A stretch of 64,000 nucleotides of DNA from Oscillospiraceae bacterium (GCA_009784725.1 WQXS01000002.1:99893-163892), one strand, 5' to 3'; counted from the stretch's first letter, positions 8,231-18,529 are shown. Notes: generated from the letters alone by a model not told the origin. Translations and numbers: made by a program.

Positions 8231-9251
8231 ATTTTCTATTCCCGTAATTCATTTCATAATACTTTGTATACTCGCCATCTTGAACATTTTGCCACCAGTT
8301 TTTATTATTCTTATACCATTCAATTGTTTTACTTAAACCGGCCTCAAATTTGGTTTCCGGCAGCCAACCGAGCTCATTGTTGATTTTTGCCGGGTCTATT
8401 GCATATCTCATATCATGACCGGGACGGTCTTTGACATAGTTAATGAGTGATTCGGGTTTTCCAAGCTGATGCAGAATGGTTTTTACAACATCAATATTTG
8501 TTCTCTCATTATGCCCGCCGATATTATAAACTTCTCCCGGAGTACCTTTGCGTACTATAAGGTCTATCGCCCGGCAATGGTCGATTACATATAACCAGTC
8601 GCGGACGTTTTCACCTTTTCCGTATACGGGAAGAGGTTTATCCTGCATTGCGTTTATGAGCATAAGAGGTATCATCTTTTCGGGAAAATGGTACGGACCG
8701 TAATTATTGCTGCATCTGGAAATGGTTATCGGCATTTTAAATGTGCGTACGTATGCAAGACAAAGCAAATCCGCACCTGCCTTTGATGCCGAATAAGGGC
8801 TTGAGGTATGAATCGGTGTTTCCTCGGTAAAGAGCAGGTCGGGTCTGTCAAGCGGTAAATCACCATAAACCTCGTCGGTTGATACCTGATGGTATCTTTT
8901 GACATTAAACTCCTTTGAAGCATCCAGCAGAACCTGTGTTCCAAGTATGTTTGTCGTTAGGAAAACCCCGGGGTCCGTGATACTTCTGTCAACATGACTC
9001 TCCGCAGCAAAATTAATTACATAGTCCGGGCGGTATTTTTCAAAGATTCCCCTTATTGCTGCAGTATCGGCTATATCCGCTTTTTCAAAATGAAAATTCT
9101 TATTGTCCGCAGCAGATGCAAGAGTTTCCATATTTCCTGCATAAGTAAGCTTATCAACACAAATAATTTCATCATCGGGATAATTAATTAAAGTATCATG
9201 TATAAAATTCCCGCCTATAAACCCCGCTCCACCGGTTACAAGTATTTTCAT
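8229..9251 (-). CDS. rfbB: dTDP-glucose 4,6-dehydratase
   Basis: The 340-residue extended SDR enzyme converts dTDP-D-glucose to dTDP-4-keto-6-deoxy-D-glucose, the second step of dTDP-rhamnose synthesis. Visible motifs are TGGAGFIGG (6-14), the dehydratase triad STDEVYGD (Thr125, Asp126, Glu127), YSASK (Tyr153, Lys157) and RCSNNYGPYHFPEK. Length is normal for the family. It stands between the methyltransferase gene and rfbD. Its last codons run into a GGGGACGGTTCT repeat that supplies the stop context. Confidence 0.95.
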   Translation of the reverse strand: MKILVTGGAGFIGGNFIHDTLINYPDDEIICVDKLTYAGNMETLASAADNKNFHFEKADIADTAAIRGIFEKYRPDYVINFAAESHVDRSITDPGVFLTTNILGTQVLLDASKEFNVKRYHQVSTDEVYGDLPLDRPDLLFTEETPIHTSSPYSASKAGADLLCLAYVRTFKMPITISRCSNNYGPYHFPEKMIPLMLINAMQDKPLPVYGKGENVRDWLYVIDHCRAIDLIVRKGTPGEVYNIGGHNERTNIDVVKTILHQLGKPESLINYVKDRPGHDMRYAIDPAKINNELGWLPETKFEAGLSKTIEWYKNNKNWWQNVQDGEYTKYYEMNYGNRK

Positions 9252-9269
9252 CAGTACATCTCCTATATC

Positions 9270-10292
9270 TTACCGGATTTTCCCCGGTACAAACTTTCTG
9301 TATATTTTTTGTATTTTTTCTCCGGTTTTGTAAGTTTTTGATTTGTATATATTTTCTATTTGTTCATTTTGAGCTGCAATTTGTTCTTTTTGTTCTTTGA
9401 TTGTTTCATATTGCTTATCTATGTATTCTTTTAGACCATTTATCTTTTCTGTGGAATATTTATCCGGTTCACCGGGTTCAAGTTCATTTTTTGCATTAAG
9501 TGTCAGCCTTAAGCGTTCCTCTTTGCTGCTCTGAAAGGGAACATCCCGCTTGACCAGAGAGACATAAAACTCGTGTCCTTTTGTATCAAAGCTTTCCGCA
9601 ACAACTAAATCAATTAAATCCAGACAATTTAAGTTATGGATAATAAGTTCAAATGAGTTTTTTGTAAATACCCAATTATGTATATCAATATATTTTTCAT
9701 TGTTTAAAACTTCTAAGTAAGCTTCCTTTGCATCCGATGTATCATACGCCAAACCCACATCAAACGGCGGGTGAAGCCCTTCCCACGCCAGATTATCACC
9801 GCAAAAACATACACTGCTGTAATAATCATACACACTCCCGGGTGAATTAAAGGTGCATTTGCTTAAATGACGGTCAATCACCTGTGAAATACATGTTACC
9901 GGGCGAAAATAATCATAACAGAATCTTTTGTCCGGTATAACTAAAGACAATACCCCGTTTTCATTAAGCAGCTCTGAACAATCACAAAGAAAAGCTATTA
10001 AATCGCATGTATGCTCTATCACATGAGAAGCGATTATATAATCATAATGGTTTATCTTACCGGTCAATTCTTTATATGATTCACCATTCCAAACATAATC
10101 AACTTCTTCAATTTTATCCAGATTTATCCCATGCGAGCTGTATTTTTCAATTAATCCTTTTTTATCGGTATGGTCAATGGTTTCTATATTATACCCGTCG
10201 CATTTCGGAACAACAGGATTGATACTCGGCCCTATTTCCAGACCGGCACCGTTTAAGTTGCATTTGCTTATTATTTTATCTCTTCTATCCAT
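9270..10292 (-). CDS. Class I SAM methyltransferase with C-terminal coiled coil
   Basis: 340 residues. Motif I is degenerate but recognisable (GLEIGPSINP, 17-26). The segment YDYIIASHVIEHTCDLIAF (about 83-101) and LLNENGVLSLVIPDKR are typical of type-11 methyltransferases acting on glycans. Residues about 285-325 (IDKQYETIKEQKEQ, IAAQNEQIENIYKSK) form a charged coiled coil, often found on capsule enzymes as a length ruler or assembly handle. It overlaps rfbC by 8 bases and precedes rfbB, so it is co-transcribed with rhamnose synthesis. Methylation of a polysaccharide sugar or chain terminus is the likely role; the acceptor is unknown. Confidence 0.75.
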   Translation of the reverse strand: MDRRDKIISKCNLNGAGLEIGPSINPVVPKCDGYNIETIDHTDKKGLIEKYSSHGINLDKIEEVDYVWNGESYKELTGKINHYDYIIASHVIEHTCDLIAFLCDCSELLNENGVLSLVIPDKRFCYDYFRPVTCISQVIDRHLSKCTFNSPGSVYDYYSSVCFCGDNLAWEGLHPPFDVGLAYDTSDAKEAYLEVLNNEKYIDIHNWVFTKNSFELIIHNLNCLDLIDLVVAESFDTKGHEFYVSLVKRDVPFQSSKEERLRLTLNAKNELEPGEPDKYSTEKINGLKEYIDKQYETIKEQKEQIAAQNEQIENIYKSKTYKTGEKIQKIYRKFVPGKIR

Positions 10293-10818
10293 TTAGTTCA
10301 TTCAGCGGCAATGCTGCTGCATCCTTTTCGGATACGACCGGATTATCCGTGCCCCAATCAACTCCTATTTCCGGGTCTGACCATAAAATCGCCGAGTCGT
10401 GTTCAGGGCTGTAATAATTATCAGTTTTATATATAAACTCGGTATCATCCGTCAGAGTTATAAAACCGTGACCGAAACCTCTCGGAATAAAAAGCTGTTT
10501 CTTGTTTTCAGCTGAAAGCTCTACACTTACCCACTGTTTATATGTCGGACTATCGGGACGCAGGTCTACTGCAACGTCCATAACAGCGCCTCTTGTGCAT
10601 CGGAGAAGCTTTGCCTGCTCCATCGGCGGTTTTTGGAAATGGATACCGCGAAGTGTGCCTTTTTGGGCCGAAAATGATTGATTATCCTGCACAAAATCGC
10701 AATCAATCTGCGGTATTTTGATTTTACTGTAAGTCTCCATAAACCAACCGCGCGCATCACCAAACACCTGCGGTTCAATAATATAAACACCTTTAATTTT
10801 GGTTTCTGTTACTTTCAT
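10285..10818 (-). CDS. rfbC: dTDP-4-dehydrorhamnose 3,5-epimerase
   Basis: The 177-residue cupin epimerises dTDP-4-keto-6-deoxyglucose at C3 and C5 to the L-rhamno form. The signature GTLRGIHFQ (54-62) contains the catalytic His60; [18 protein letters not shown] and [10 protein letters not shown] are also typical. It overlaps rfbA by the ATGA quartet, indicating translational coupling, and overlaps the next methyltransferase gene by 8 bases. Confidence 0.95.
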   Translation of the reverse strand: MKVTETKIKGVYIIEPQVFGDARGWFMETYSKIKIPQIDCDFVQDNQSFSAQKGTLRGIHFQKPPMEQAKLLRCTRGAVMDVAVDLRPDSPTYKQWVSVELSAENKKQLFIPRGFGHGFITLTDDTEFIYKTDNYYSPEHDSAILWSDPEIGVDWGTDNPVVSEKDAAALPLNELNG

Positions 10819-11690
10819 TTTATCCTGCCGCTTATAACTTTCATCAAATACTCACCATAAGGTGATTTCCCATATCCGTCAGCAAGCCTTTCGAGTTGCT
10901 TTATGTCGATAAACCCCATACGGTATGCAATTTCCTCTATTGCCGAGATTTTTATGCTTTGTCTTTTTTCTACTGCCATTATAAAGTTTGATGCATCCAT
11001 AAGACTGTCTATTGTTCCCGTATCAAGCCAGGCAAATCCGCGCCCGAGCGTTGTCACCTCAAGTGCTCCGTTTTCCAGATATATACGGTTAAGGTCTGTA
11101 ATTTCAAGCTCACCTCTTGCGCTGGGTTTTAGATTTTTTGCATATTCTACACATTTATTATCGTAAAAATATAGCCCTGTTACAGCATAATTCGACTTCG
11201 GTTTTGAGGGTTTTTCTTCAAGACTTATTGCCTGACCGTTTCGGTCAAACTCCACAACACCAAATCTTTCAGGGTCATCTACATAATATCCGAACACAGT
11301 TGCTCCGGTTTCCTTTGCCGCCGCTTTTTGAAGCATACCCGAAAACCCGTTACCGTAGAATATATTATCTCCAAGCACCATTGCACAGGATTGATTTCCG
11401 ATAAACTCTTCTCCGAGAATAAATGCCTGAGCCAGACCGTCGGGTGAAGGTTGTACCTTGTATGAAAAACTTAAGCCAAGATCATTACCGTCACCTAAGA
11501 GCCTTTCAAAGTTCGGCAGGTCTTCGGGTGTGGAAATTATCAGTATATCTTTAATCCCCGCAAGCATTAATGTGGAAAGCGGGTAAAAAATCATCGGTTT
11601 ATCATATACGGTCAAAAGCTGCTTACTTGTAACCCGTGTAAGCGGATATAACCTTGTTCCCGCTCCGCCCGCCAGAATAATACCTTTCAT
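10815..11690 (-). CDS. rfbA: Glucose-1-phosphate thymidylyltransferase
   Basis: The 291-residue nucleotidyltransferase joins dTTP and glucose-1-phosphate to give dTDP-glucose, the entry step to dTDP-rhamnose. It has the signature [11 protein letters not shown] with the downstream lysine in [15 protein letters not shown], and LGDNIFYG. The ATG at 11690 is chosen because GGAGG lies seven bases upstream; an in-frame TTG at 11696 abuts that site and cannot use it. A promoter (TTGCTG, 18 bases, TATACT) lies just upstream, so rfbACBD can be transcribed separately from the glycosyltransferase genes. Confidence 0.95.
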   Translation of the reverse strand: MKGIILAGGAGTRLYPLTRVTSKQLLTVYDKPMIFYPLSTLMLAGIKDILIISTPEDLPNFERLLGDGNDLGLSFSYKVQPSPDGLAQAFILGEEFIGNQSCAMVLGDNIFYGNGFSGMLQKAAAKETGATVFGYYVDDPERFGVVEFDRNGQAISLEEKPSKPKSNYAVTGLYFYDNKCVEYAKNLKPSARGELEITDLNRIYLENGALEVTTLGRGFAWLDTGTIDSLMDASNFIMAVEKRQSIKISAIEEIAYRMGFIDIKQLERLADGYGKSPYGEYLMKVISGRIK

Positions 11691-11716
11691 TAACAACCTC
11701 CATTATTTTATACGGC

Positions 11717-11746
11717 AGTATAACATATACTATAGTATTTCAGCAA
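11717..11746 (-). promoter_or_regulatory. Promoter of the rfbA operon
   Basis: On the minus strand TTGCTG (11746-11741), an 18-base spacer and TATACT (11722-11717) lie 27 bases before the rfbA ATG. This 80-base gap is the only sizeable break in the polysaccharide locus, which supports an internal promoter here. Confidence 0.5.
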
Positions 11747-11776
11747 ATTACGCCCCGGCTTATATTTTCACGTTTA

Positions 11777-12685
11777 TTATAGCTTCGGGGATATCCGCAG
11801 CCAGTCTTTAAATGTCATATTTCTATTGTATTTAATAATACCGTCAAGCTTCCCCGAATCAAAAACCGTATCGCCGGATTCAACCTTTAGTGCCATTTCC
11901 GGCCAGTCTTCATATTTAACCGGGACACCATACTTATCCGCAATCAAAGAAGCCATTTCATTAAGGCTGTAATCCTCGCCTCCGATGTTAAATACATCAT
12001 TTTCGCAAGACGTTGATAATGCACCTAAAATCATGCTTTCACATAAATCCTCAATATATGTCAACGTACGCCTTGCGCTGCCGTCTCCAAAAAGAACAAT
12101 CTCCTCTCCTTTTTGAGCGCGCCCGAGCATAAATTCTGCAGTTCCGTAAGACGAAGCCCCGTGTATAAATGAACCGTAAGGAACACATGCACGAAAAATA
12201 CAATACCTCACCCCATATGCCGATGAGTATATTTTCAGATACTGCTCACTTGCATATTTATTGACCGCATAAATTGTTTTGAATTCTTTTTCCGAATCCT
12301 CTTTCAACTGCCCTGCAAGCCCTTTATAAACGAGCCGTGTAGACGGATAGATAATTTTCGCTTTTGATTTTTGCCTGTGATATTCAGATAAAATATTCAA
12401 CAAAGCCTTTTCGTTGAGATCTATAAAGGATTCATATTCGTCGAATCCTACTGCAGTGCCTGTTTTACCCGTAAAAACAAAAACCAAATCAACATCAAGG
12501 TCTATCTCTTGAATCGACTCTGTACACAAAACATTGATTTTCTTGTAACCCGATGCACCGTCAGCAAAAGAATCCTGATAATCATACAGCAAAATATCAT
12601 AACCGGCATAACGGTTATTTAATACATAAACCATATTGCGTGCAATATAACTGTTTGCACCGATTATACATATCTTTTTTTTCAT
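11777..12685 (-). CDS. NAD-dependent epimerase/dehydratase
   Basis: About 302 residues, an extended SDR protein. It starts MKKKICIIGANSYIARNMV (glycine-rich NAD site with GANSYIA in place of GxxGxxG), has YPSTRLVYKG, YAVNKYASEQY (catalytic Tyr and Lys), and FNIGGEDYSLNEMA near the C-terminus. I take the ATG at 12685; an in-frame GTG at 12694 is possible. It lies between the Gfo/Idh oxidoreductase and the rfb genes, so it probably makes or modifies a nucleotide-linked sugar. The substrate cannot be told from the sequence. Confidence 0.8.
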   Translation of the reverse strand: MKKKICIIGANSYIARNMVYVLNNRYAGYDILLYDYQDSFADGASGYKKINVLCTESIQEIDLDVDLVFVFTGKTGTAVGFDEYESFIDLNEKALLNILSEYHRQKSKAKIIYPSTRLVYKGLAGQLKEDSEKEFKTIYAVNKYASEQYLKIYSSAYGVRYCIFRACVPYGSFIHGASSYGTAEFMLGRAQKGEEIVLFGDGSARRTLTYIEDLCESMILGALSTSCENDVFNIGGEDYSLNEMASLIADKYGVPVKYEDWPEMALKVESGDTVFDSGKLDGIIKYNRNMTFKDWLRISPKL

Positions 12686-12738
12686 GCAAAACACCAGCTT
12701 TATAAATATATACTGTCTTCCCGGATGCAGTGACAGAG

Positions 12739-13779
12739 TTATTTTATGAGATTTTTCGTTGCTGATCTAAGAAACTTTTCCAATAGTGAAGCTTGAAGAC
12801 TTATATCACCATATCCGGTTTCTCTTTTTTCTTCGGATGCTATACACTTTTTAAACCATTCGATGGATTTCGCAAATGCATCATCCGAAGGCAGTTTGAT
12901 AATCTCTTCCTTGCCTCCGGCTTTAATGACAGCCTCCGGAACAAAACCCTCCGGTGCCGTGAGTATCCTGCCCGTTGTAAGCATCCCCTTGCTTCCCCAA
13001 ACTTCAAGCTCACAGCGGTATTCATTATCCATCCCGTAGGCAGCCTGTACTGTAACGCCTTTGTCATTTACAAAAGCAGCCGAGCCGTAAATATCAACAT
13101 CAAACTCTTCTGTATGATTCATGTTTGAATAAGCAAGATTAATACTGTCCCCAAGAAGCATAGACGCATATTTAATTAAATACCCGCCCGCATCATATAA
13201 TGCACCACCGCCGAGTTTTTTGTTGTAACGAAAATCATTTGCTTCTCTTTTCGGAAAACCAAAGGATATACGGTATAAACGTACATCTCCAACGATACCG
13301 TTTTTTATCAGAGAGCTGATATGTTCAATCTGATTATGAAAAACAAACATATAGTTCTCATGAAGAGCAAGCGATTGCTTTTTCGCAATGGAAATTAAAT
13401 CCTGTGTTTGTGACAGTTCAAGGGTCGCCGGTTTTTCAAGCAGCACATGCTTCCCGTTTTCCAAAGCAATTTTCGCCCATTTATAATGCAGCGCAGGCGG
13501 TAGCGGAATATATAATGTGTCAATACCGGGCGATACCGCTATTGCTTCATAACTTGGAAATATCTCCCCGCCGTAGTTATCAATAAATACTTGCGCCTTT
13601 TCTTTTTCACCGTTTAAAATACTCTGCCGCTTTGCTTCATCCATGTCCGGTGGAAAGCAAAAATTATCTGCATTTGCATATGCTATGCCGGCAAACACAA
13701 AATTTTTATTTTTCATTAAAGCCGGCATAAAACGCCTTAGCGCAATCTCCGACGGGCATATAACCCCGATACGAACCAT
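12739..13779 (-). CDS. Gfo/Idh/MocA family oxidoreductase
   Basis: About 346 residues. N-terminal Rossmann domain (RIGVICPSEIALRRFMPAL) with the family signature EKPATLELSQTQ where the conserved Glu-Lys-Pro lies, then GGGALYDAGGYLI in the C-terminal sheet domain. Family members oxidise or reduce sugar carbons using NAD(P). The ATG at 13779 has GGAGGG five bases upstream, better than the in-frame ATG at 13791. It sits between a GT2 gene and an SDR gene, so a role in making a deoxy- or keto-sugar for the polymer is likely. Confidence 0.85.
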   Translation of the reverse strand: MVRIGVICPSEIALRRFMPALMKNKNFVFAGIAYANADNFCFPPDMDEAKRQSILNGEKEKAQVFIDNYGGEIFPSYEAIAVSPGIDTLYIPLPPALHYKWAKIALENGKHVLLEKPATLELSQTQDLISIAKKQSLALHENYMFVFHNQIEHISSLIKNGIVGDVRLYRISFGFPKREANDFRYNKKLGGGALYDAGGYLIKYASMLLGDSINLAYSNMNHTEEFDVDIYGSAAFVNDKGVTVQAAYGMDNEYRCELEVWGSKGMLTTGRILTAPEGFVPEAVIKAGGKEEIIKLPSDDAFAKSIEWFKKCIASEEKRETGYGDISLQASLLEKFLRSATKNLIK

Positions 13780-13880
13780 CGTACCCTCCATGTAATCTAC
13801 AGTTTTATTAATGATAACAAATTACGCAAATGACCTCATTTACGGTTTTTTATTATAAAACTTTATTTCTCTTCGCAGTT

Positions 13881-14813
13881 TTATTCCCTATCGGTTGAGT
13901 CTTTAATTATGTATTGCGGTGCTTTGTTAATACTTATATATAACCTTCCGATATATTCACCTATAATCCCAAGCATTCCCATTATTATACCACCGACCAG
14001 CAAGAGTATTGATATGGTGATTGCATAGCCCGCAGGAAGCCCGGGATTCAAAATCCGCTCAATAATAGTATAAATAATAAAAATAAACCCGATAAACGAA
14101 CAAATGAACCCCATTACCGTTGCTATCCGAAGCGGTTTTACGGAAAACGACGTAAACCCGTTGAGCCAAAGCGAAAGCAGCTTGGAGAGAGTATATCCCG
14201 ATTTCCCGGTTACTCTGTGCTCATGTTCAATAGTAACATTAACACAATTACTTGTTGTGCGGAAAATCAAACCATGAATATAAGGGTATGAGTTTTCATA
14301 CTTCACCATCTCAAGTGCAACATAACGTTTAAGTGCATAAAAACTGGTTATTTCAACATTTTTCGGTTTGCCTACAAGCGTTTCCGCCATTTTTTTATTC
14401 ACATAGGTGCCGAATTTACGAAAGCTGCTGTCCTTTCTCTTGCGGTATCTTCCGTATACAACATCGTACCCTTCATTAATTTTATCAATGAGTATCAATG
14501 ATTCGCTTGCAGGCGTCTGACCGTCATCATCGAGTGATATAATAATATCTCCCGTTGCTTTTTTATATCCCGCCATTAAAGCCGCATGCTGCCCGAAGTT
14601 CTTCGAAAGGCAAAATCCTCTTATTTTCGGGTTTTCATTTGATAGTTTTAATATTACATCCCAAACATCATCAGGAGAATAATCGTTAACAAGCACTATT
14701 TCATAATCCAGCTCGCCGGACCTTGTTGAAATAACTGCCTTAACATCATCCACAACAGATTTTATTGTTGATTCCGACCCGTAACAGGGGATAACATACG
14801 AAATTTTTATCAT
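13881..14813 (-). CDS. GT2 glycosyltransferase with two C-terminal membrane helices (ArnC/GtrB-like)
   Basis: 310 residues. The GT-A domain begins ISYVIPCYGSESTI, has VNDYSPDDVW, NFGQHAALMAGYKKATGD, and the DDD metal motif in SLDDDGQTP. Two helices follow (about 233-255 and 265-290), ending in IGEYIGRLY, characteristic of undecaprenyl-phosphate glycosyltransferases such as ArnC and GtrB. It should place a sugar on the lipid carrier at the inner face. The neighbouring GT-C-like protein (4-base overlap) would be a suitable enzyme to use the product outside. Confidence 0.85.
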   Translation of the reverse strand: MIKISYVIPCYGSESTIKSVVDDVKAVISTRSGELDYEIVLVNDYSPDDVWDVILKLSNENPKIRGFCLSKNFGQHAALMAGYKKATGDIIISLDDDGQTPASESLILIDKINEGYDVVYGRYRKRKDSSFRKFGTYVNKKMAETLVGKPKNVEITSFYALKRYVALEMVKYENSYPYIHGLIFRTTSNCVNVTIEHEHRVTGKSGYTLSKLLSLWLNGFTSFSVKPLRIATVMGFICSFIGFIFIIYTIIERILNPGLPAGYAITISILLLVGGIIMGMLGIIGEYIGRLYISINKAPQYIIKDSTDRE

Positions 14814-16651
14814 AGTATATCACTGCTCTTTTCGAGATTATTTTCTTCCGGCTTTTTATCGCTGCCATAAAAGTAAAAATATGCGAATAATAAAACAAAT
14901 GACAATAGCGTTAAAGCCAGCATGCTTACATTCATATGCGAAAACCCTTGCTCTATTGATTGATATCTATAAAGTACAAATGTAAAAATAAACATAATGA
15001 TATTTATTATAAAAACCGGAATTGCAATATATCTGCTTGAGTACTTAACTCCGAAAGCAATCACCAAAAATAACAAGACAAGGTTAAAATAAGACCCTTG
15101 ATATAAAATTGCTCCGGTGTTCATCAACAATGGCCAAACTGTAAAGGATAAAATGGTAAACCATAAAATAACCCGGTGTTTGTAACAGAGCCGCTCCTTT
15201 TTAAAGCAAAAACGATATAAGAAATACAAAACTGCAATAACTAAAAACACATTTAATACAGCAGCTGTTGCAATAGATTTTGCAAATACTATTGCCCGAA
15301 TATTCTCAAGAGTCGCATACTGCCATATATCAAATACAAACATATCAAAAATGTTCAAAAACTTTTGGGTAAAAATATGATCCACATGGGTTTGTGTATA
15401 ATATGCCATAACTCCTTCGGTAAGTGATAAATGCTCTGCTCCGGGACCTGCGAAAATCAGTTTAAGCAATTTATTTCCGGAAGGGTCCTGATATCTACTG
15501 AACAATTGCCAGGGTAAATACATAACCGCAAATGAGCCTAATGAGTAAAATATGTCTCTGTAGTTAAAATTAAATCTCTTTTCGCAAATTATAATCGCCA
15601 TCCCAAGAGCAATAAACGAAAACATTATTCCGCCATGTGTAAGGATTGCCATCGCTGTTGCAATACCAATCAATATCGCAGAAGCCGCTGCTTTTTTTGT
15701 GTTCTTTTTTTCATCAGCCAGTTCGAATGTCAGAAATAGTACCAGACAAAAGTATACGGTCGTAGAGAGTTTTGGCCATACGTAAACAGAATTAATCAGA
15801 AAAACTCCGGAAAATACGGCACATAAAATGATAAAACTGCGAATACGTCCCGATAACGAAAAGAAATCGCATAAACAGTAGAGTACCGGAATCCACAATA
15901 ACTGTATATGCATCCCAAGAAATTGAATAATTAAGGAGGGGTTCATGATAAAAATATTTAAAGGATATAAAAGTAATGTAATTGCAGAGGCAACCGGTGG
16001 TCTGTCGCTTACAAACCAATAGTTATCAATCATATACAGCGGTGAACCGTTATATGCCATATCAAAGACTATACGGGGTATTATATTGTCATGTGCCATG
16101 TTTTCAAAAAAACGGTTGTTTGCAATTGCAGATATATCTCCGGACGAGCTTCCGTATAAAAGTAAAATACCCGAGTACATACATCCGACAATAAAGCATA
16201 TTGTAAGCGGTTTAATGAATGATGGGTCAAAAATGTAATCCTTTATTGATTTAAAACGGAAAAAGAACAGAAAAATGCACAAAAGAATAACAATAAAAGC
16301 AGTCACTCTTCCGGCAATATGATTGAGAAAATAAACCCAGAACACTAAATAAGCCAATAATGAACTTAAAGTAATTGATATTAACAGCACATGTTTCTTT
16401 TTTATGTAATTTTTTTTAATAAGCAGATGAACTATAAATAATCCGGGCAATATAAATAATAATAAGTAAACAAAGCTTGCCGGAATTGCAACAAGTGTAT
16501 TAACCGATGCAAGAAAGCCGGTTTGCAGCTCTGCAGAAAAACGTAAAATAAGATTTATTGTTGCAGAGCATACACATGCTGCTGCAACAAATAAAAAACA
16601 AATAAATGAAAATCGGCTCGCAGCTTGCATATCTTTAATCAAACGGATCAT
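14810..16651 (-). CDS. Polytopic membrane protein, probable GT-C glycosyltransferase
   Basis: About 613 residues with roughly 12-14 hydrophobic helices. A large loop (about 175-215) carries DISAIANNRFFENMAHD and DNYWFVSDRPP, the usual place for the catalytic acid of GT-C enzymes that use lipid-phosphate sugars. The ATG at 16651 has AGGGGTG upstream and lies 4 bases past the previous stop; the frame remains open to 16669. It overlaps the ArnC-like GT2 gene by ATGA, suggesting that the two work together as a donor maker and an external transferase. The family call rests on topology and context. Confidence 0.6.
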   Translation of the reverse strand: MIRLIKDMQAASRFSFICFLFVAAACVCSATINLILRFSAELQTGFLASVNTLVAIPASFVYLLLFILPGLFIVHLLIKKNYIKKKHVLLISITLSSLLAYLVFWVYFLNHIAGRVTAFIVILLCIFLFFFRFKSIKDYIFDPSFIKPLTICFIVGCMYSGILLLYGSSSGDISAIANNRFFENMAHDNIIPRIVFDMAYNGSPLYMIDNYWFVSDRPPVASAITLLLYPLNIFIMNPSLIIQFLGMHIQLLWIPVLYCLCDFFSLSGRIRSFIILCAVFSGVFLINSVYVWPKLSTTVYFCLVLFLTFELADEKKNTKKAAASAILIGIATAMAILTHGGIMFSFIALGMAIIICEKRFNFNYRDIFYSLGSFAVMYLPWQLFSRYQDPSGNKLLKLIFAGPGAEHLSLTEGVMAYYTQTHVDHIFTQKFLNIFDMFVFDIWQYATLENIRAIVFAKSIATAAVLNVFLVIAVLYFLYRFCFKKERLCYKHRVILWFTILSFTVWPLLMNTGAILYQGSYFNLVLLFLVIAFGVKYSSRYIAIPVFIINIIMFIFTFVLYRYQSIEQGFSHMNVSMLALTLLSFVLLFAYFYFYGSDKKPEENNLEKSSDIL

Positions 16652-16655
16652 CTGT

Positions 16656-17567
16656 TCACCCCTGAGCATCGTTTATACAAACTGCTTTACCTTCTTTAAC
16701 CCCTTGCCTGAACGCTTTTAATCTTTGTTTTCTGTCGGGTTCAAATATAAACTTTACAAAAAACGCTATGTACATACGGACCCTGCGCAGAATAGGGTTT
16801 TTTGCATATTCGCTGCCGTATTTTCTAAGCATAAAAACCAGATTTCTTGTCATGTAGTATACACTAACCGGTGAATAATTGCGATAAACAATTTTTTTAA
16901 AAAGAAATTTTCTGACAACTGTTTTCTGTCCGTGCTCATGGTAAAGCCTTGTACCGTTCACTCTAAGTAACCTGTACCCTTTACGTAACAATCGTATACA
17001 CATTTCACGGTCAACATCATAAACAAACAGCCACTCACTAAAACCGCCGGTTGCAAGTATTGCAGAGACATTTGTCAGGCATCCCGAGGTTATACACATT
17101 GGTACATCTTCTATAACAGGCAAAGGCTCATTTCTTTTGCGGTTAATTTCGGAAAGACCTCTGTCAATAATAAGCGGTGACACCATTGCGACTCTATCAT
17201 TGTCCGTTTCGGTCAATCTGTAACCCGGAGTATTTGAATTATCTTTTTGCTCTGCTGTAACGGCAGACAGTTTCTCAACCAATCCGTCCTCGCATATGCT
17301 GTCCTGGTCAAGTGTTAACACCCATTTATAGTCATTTTCATCTGCATATTTTATCAGCTGATTTAAAGCGGCAGCAATACCAAGATTTTTTTCGTTTTTT
17401 ATCCAAATAAAACTTTTTTCGCTAAGTTCCTTTTCTATTTCTTCCGTGTTATCAGATGCATTATTTATAAGTATCAGTCTATCAACCTGTGAATAAACAG
17501 CATCAATACATTTTTTTAAACGCTTTATATCGGGATTATATAACACAATACCGGCACAAACTTTCAT
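16656..17567 (-). CDS. GT2 glycosyltransferase, rhamnosyltransferase-like
   Basis: 303 residues. It starts VCAGIVLYNPDIKRLKKC, has INNASDN, NLGIAAALNQ, and LTLDQDSI with the metal-binding DQD, a pattern common in RfbF/WbbL-type rhamnosyltransferases. A soluble C-terminal part with ITSGCLTNVSAI and VYDVDREMCIRL completes the domain. It overlaps its upstream neighbour by ATGA. With a complete dTDP-rhamnose pathway in the same locus, rhamnose is the most likely donor, but this is an inference. Confidence 0.85.
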   Translation of the reverse strand: MKVCAGIVLYNPDIKRLKKCIDAVYSQVDRLILINNASDNTEEIEKELSEKSFIWIKNEKNLGIAAALNQLIKYADENDYKWVLTLDQDSICEDGLVEKLSAVTAEQKDNSNTPGYRLTETDNDRVAMVSPLIIDRGLSEINRKRNEPLPVIEDVPMCITSGCLTNVSAILATGGFSEWLFVYDVDREMCIRLLRKGYRLLRVNGTRLYHEHGQKTVVRKFLFKKIVYRNYSPVSVYYMTRNLVFMLRKYGSEYAKNPILRRVRMYIAFFVKFIFEPDRKQRLKAFRQGVKEGKAVCINDAQG

Positions 17568-18526
17568 CCGAAAATCCCCGTTTCGTTTTTTGATGCTGTG
17601 AGCAGAAAAAATAATTGCGCCACTTTTCTTGCTTTCCCGTACATATACGTTTTATATTTTCTGACAATTCCAAGTCTTTTAAATTTCGGTAACACCGGAA
17701 TTGATGCATAAGCACTTATCAGTTCCAAGTTCTCTGCATTTATCTTGCTGCCGTACGTTTCCAAAAACGCTCCTGCTTGTTTATAAGAATCATTAATCAT
17801 TGCCGTCATTGTTTTTACATGTGTCATCACATAGAAAAAATATTTTGCAGAAATGACCCTTTTTGCACCTTTTTCATTACCCCTGTGCTGACGGTATAAA
17901 ATAGGCTGTTTATTTACTGCACCGATTTTGCCGAAAACCGCAGCGGTCAATGAAAGCCACCAGTCATGCATTACAAAAAAGCCCGGTACAGCGGTAAAAT
18001 AACCGGCAAGCGCTTTATTATATAATGCTGTGCAACCTGCGACATTATTCATTGTAACCGCAAAATTAACCGAGGTTTCGGAAAAATCCTTGTTTGACAT
18101 CTTTTCATAAGAAGATGAAATTACATCAAGATTATCATCAACAACTTTCAAATCCGTATGAACCAGAAGCGGTGTATCACTGCCGGACTTTTTTTCCATT
18201 TCTTTGATTTTAGATAAGCTGACTTCTATTTTATCCGGAAGCCAGACATCATCCTGGTCGCAAAGCATAACATAGTCATCCTTATGCCTGACCATCATCT
18301 GCATAAAATTAAGCTTTGTACCCCCTGTATTGACGTCGTTTTGAACGACGGTTATTTTCTCCGGGAACTTTGATGCATATTCTGTAAGAATAGAAAATGT
18401 CTTATCGGTTGATTTATCATCATAAATAAAAAGCCGAAAATCCTGATTTGTTTGCGACAAAATAGATTCGACCTGCTGTGTTATGTACTTTTCACCGTTA
18501 TAGGTTGCTAATAAAATTGATATCAT
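17564..18526 (-). CDS. GT2 glycosyltransferase, rhamnosyltransferase-like
   Basis: 320 residues. It starts MISILLATYNGEKYITQQVE and has YDDKSTDKT, NTGGTKLNFMQ, and MLCDQDDVWLPDKI, the DQDD motif common in rhamnosyltransferases of capsule loci. The C-terminal part has HDWWLSLTAA, a typical acceptor-side motif. It lies 4 bases after the initiating sugar transferase and overlaps the next GT2 gene by 4 bases, so it probably adds an early sugar of the repeat unit. Confidence 0.87.
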   Translation of the reverse strand: MISILLATYNGEKYITQQVESILSQTNQDFRLFIYDDKSTDKTFSILTEYASKFPEKITVVQNDVNTGGTKLNFMQMMVRHKDDYVMLCDQDDVWLPDKIEVSLSKIKEMEKKSGSDTPLLVHTDLKVVDDNLDVISSSYEKMSNKDFSETSVNFAVTMNNVAGCTALYNKALAGYFTAVPGFFVMHDWWLSLTAAVFGKIGAVNKQPILYRQHRGNEKGAKRVISAKYFFYVMTHVKTMTAMINDSYKQAGAFLETYGSKINAENLELISAYASIPVLPKFKRLGIVRKYKTYMYGKARKVAQLFFLLTASKNETGIFG

Positions 18527-18529
18527 TTC